This document shows positions 5,355 to 6,464 of a stretch of DNA of 6,464 bases, one piece after another; position 1 is the stretch's first letter, and every line of letters starts with the position of its first letter. Source of the stretch: JBHIBA01 sp046758845 (GTDB lineage: Bacteria > UBA8248 > JACPRG01 > G963555815); NCBI GenBank assembly GCA_046758845.1, contig JBHIBA010000270.1, forward strand, positions 1 through 6,464. Direction: 5' to 3'. The notes below the pieces were generated by a model. The model worked only from the letters and a program-made list of their open reading frames with translations, was not told where the DNA came from and did not search any database. The position numbers and the translations under genes were made by a program.

Positions 5355-6464
5355 TCACTTCTTCACGACGGCGGCGTAATCCTGAAGAGCCTTGTTGGCC
5401 TTGGCCGTGGCCTCATCCAGGGCCTGTTTTGGTGTCGCTCGTCCAGCCAGGGCTTTCTCCATGGCGGTCCTGAATATGGTCCGGATCTGCACGAAGCTTC
5501 CCAGGATCACCCCTTGCGAAGCGGGCGTCCTGGTGCCCGAGAGAATCTGCAGAAAGGCTGTCAGGTGGTTCGGATTGGCAGAGAACCAGCCCTCATCCAG
5601 GAGATTCTTCACGGCGGTGTTCGTGGCAGGAAAGTAGCCGGTGTCCTTGTGCCAGGTGGCGGTGACTGAGTCCCGGATGACCCACTTGAGAAACTCCCAG
5701 ACTGCCCCGTACTCCTTCTGTGGGTGACCTTTGATGACCCAGAGGGTGGCCCCGCCGATGACCGAGTTGCCGCGCGGATAGCCTTTCATCCGGGGCAGAA
5801 ACGTCGTGCCCAGTCGGAATTTGGCTTTCTTTCCGATGGACCCGACGGACGAAGTGGACTGAATCAACATGGCGACTTGGCTTGCCAGGAACGCCCGGTT
5901 CGGGGAGTACTCGGTCCCGCCATAAATGAGGATTTTCTTTTTCGACCAGTCGGTCCACCGCTCGAGGACCTTCACGCCGAAGGGCCGGTTCATGTACACC
6001 TTAGAGGCCATTGCTTTCCGGCCGTCTTCGTTATTGGCATAGAACTGGCTGTGGATGGCGTGCATTTGCTCGAAAGTCCAGTCCGGCCAGCCGAAGGTGA
6101 TGGCATTGGGAGCGGCCCCGCTCTCGACGATCCGCCGCCCCATCCGCTCGACGTCTTTGAAGGTGGTGGGGGGCTTGTTGGGGTCGAGCCCGGCCTTTTG
6201 AAAGATGTCCTTGTTGTAGTAGAGGATGGCCGTGGAGGAGTTGAAGGGCATGGAGTAGAGCTTGCCGCCCACAGAGTAATAGTTCAGGATGGGGGTGACG
6301 ATGTTTCCCCAGTCTGCGTCCCCCTTGGCGAGGGTGTAGACGGGAACGATCGCGTCGCTGTCCAGCATTGTCCGGGTGCCCACCTCGTAGACCTGACAGA
6401 TGTGCGGTGGCTTTCCCGCGCGGACTGCCGCAATGCACTTGGCCAAGAGCTCTTTGTACTTCCC
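5355..6464 (-). CDS. ugpB: UgpB-type periplasmic binding protein, copy 2 (N-terminus beyond the right window edge)
   Basis: The frame is open to the window edge, giving the last 369 residues. By comparison with copy 1 about 68 residues, including any signal peptide, are missing. The TTG at 6446 is an internal codon: the upstream codons GKYKEL continue the match to GSYNET of copy 1. Family blocks are QVYEVGT, SMPFNSSTAILYYNK, AGLDPNKPP, IGGATLW, WHKDTGYFP and FVQIR. The pocket region reads TFGWPDW, with tryptophans at 6087-6089 and 6078-6080. These match both tryptophans of E. coli UgpB (GWQGW), unlike copy 1. This favours glycerol-3-phosphate as ligand, by inference. The visible part has only two cysteines, near its N-terminal end. 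It heads a B-A-E set on the minus strand and is separated from ugpA by a strong hairpin. Whether it is a lipoprotein or free cannot be seen. Confidence 0.9.
   Translation of the reverse strand, partial: GKYKELLAKCIAAVRAGKPPHICQVYEVGTRTMLDSDAIVPVYTLAKGDADWGNIVTPILNYYSVGGKLYSMPFNSSTAILYYNKDIFQKAGLDPNKPPTTFKDVERMGRRIVESGAAPNAITFGWPDWTFEQMHAIHSQFYANNEDGRKAMASKVYMNRPFGVKVLERWTDWSKKKILIYGGTEYSPNRAFLASQVAMLIQSTSSVGSIGKKAKFRLGTTFLPRMKGYPRGNSVIGGATLWVIKGHPQKEYGAVWEFLKWVIRDSVTATWHKDTGYFPATNTAVKNLLDEGWFSANPNHLTAFLQILSGTRTPASQGVILGSFVQIRTIFRTAMEKALAGRATPKQALDEATAKANKALQDYAAVVKK

Noticed and set aside
6444..6446. TTG 6446 as the start of ugpB copy 2
   Set aside because: The frame stays open to the edge and the upstream codons keep matching copy 1. 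A start here would lack the signal peptide and the first part of the domain.
1..6464. CRISPR array, insertion sequence, tRNA, phage or a wholly new gene system
   Set aside because: No spaced direct repeats, transposase-like frames, terminal inverted repeats or cloverleaf patterns were seen. Coding sequence is almost fully accounted for by known importer and kinase families.

Overview
The window holds two complete-looking but separate sets of genes for UgpB/UgpA/UgpE-type ABC importers (the sn-glycerol-3-phosphate / glycerophosphodiester uptake family). They lie tail to tail, with the C-terminal end of a glycerol kinase gene at the left edge. It reads as a bacterial glycerol and glycerol-phosphate uptake locus. 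The first solute-binding protein has a plain cleavable signal peptide without a lipobox cysteine. This fits a free periplasmic protein, and so a two-membrane (Gram-negative-type) bacterium. I cannot name the taxon from sequence alone. A GC-rich environmental lineage is plausible.

Layout: 1-180 (+) is the end of glpK. 181-387 is an intergenic region with two abutting palindromes, a candidate sigma70 promoter and a strong ribosome binding site. 388-1713 (+) is ugpB copy 1. 1714-1835 is a 122-nt intercistronic region full of inverted repeats. 1836-2723 (+) is ugpA copy 1 and 2734-3561 (+) is ugpE copy 1. After an 11-nt gap, the minus strand carries (read right to left) ugpB copy 2, cut by the window edge (6464-5355), a strong intrinsic-terminator-like hairpin (5335-5301), ugpA copy 2 (5302-4415) and ugpE copy 2 (4406-3573).

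How they would work together: UgpB captures the ligand in the periplasm, UgpA and UgpE form the membrane channel, and an ATPase (UgpC) drives import. No ATPase gene is present in either set within the window. Glycerol kinase makes glycerol-3-phosphate from glycerol inside the cell, so both routes feed the same metabolite. The two importers are old paralogues, not a recent duplication: UgpA copies align without gaps over 295 residues at about 51% identity by hand count. They also differ in base composition, roughly 50-55% GC for set 1 and about 60% for set 2, against about 78% in the glpK end.

The most notable points are: (i) both sets carry a hairpin between the binding-protein gene and the permease genes; (ii) in set 1 that region contains four alternating complementary segments that can form mutually exclusive stems, two of which would bury the ugpA ribosome binding site; (iii) the binding proteins differ at a ligand-pocket tryptophan position (Leu in copy 1, Trp in copy 2), which suggests different substrates; (iv) UgpC is missing from both sets. 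I see no CRISPR array, tRNA, rRNA, insertion sequence or phage feature.
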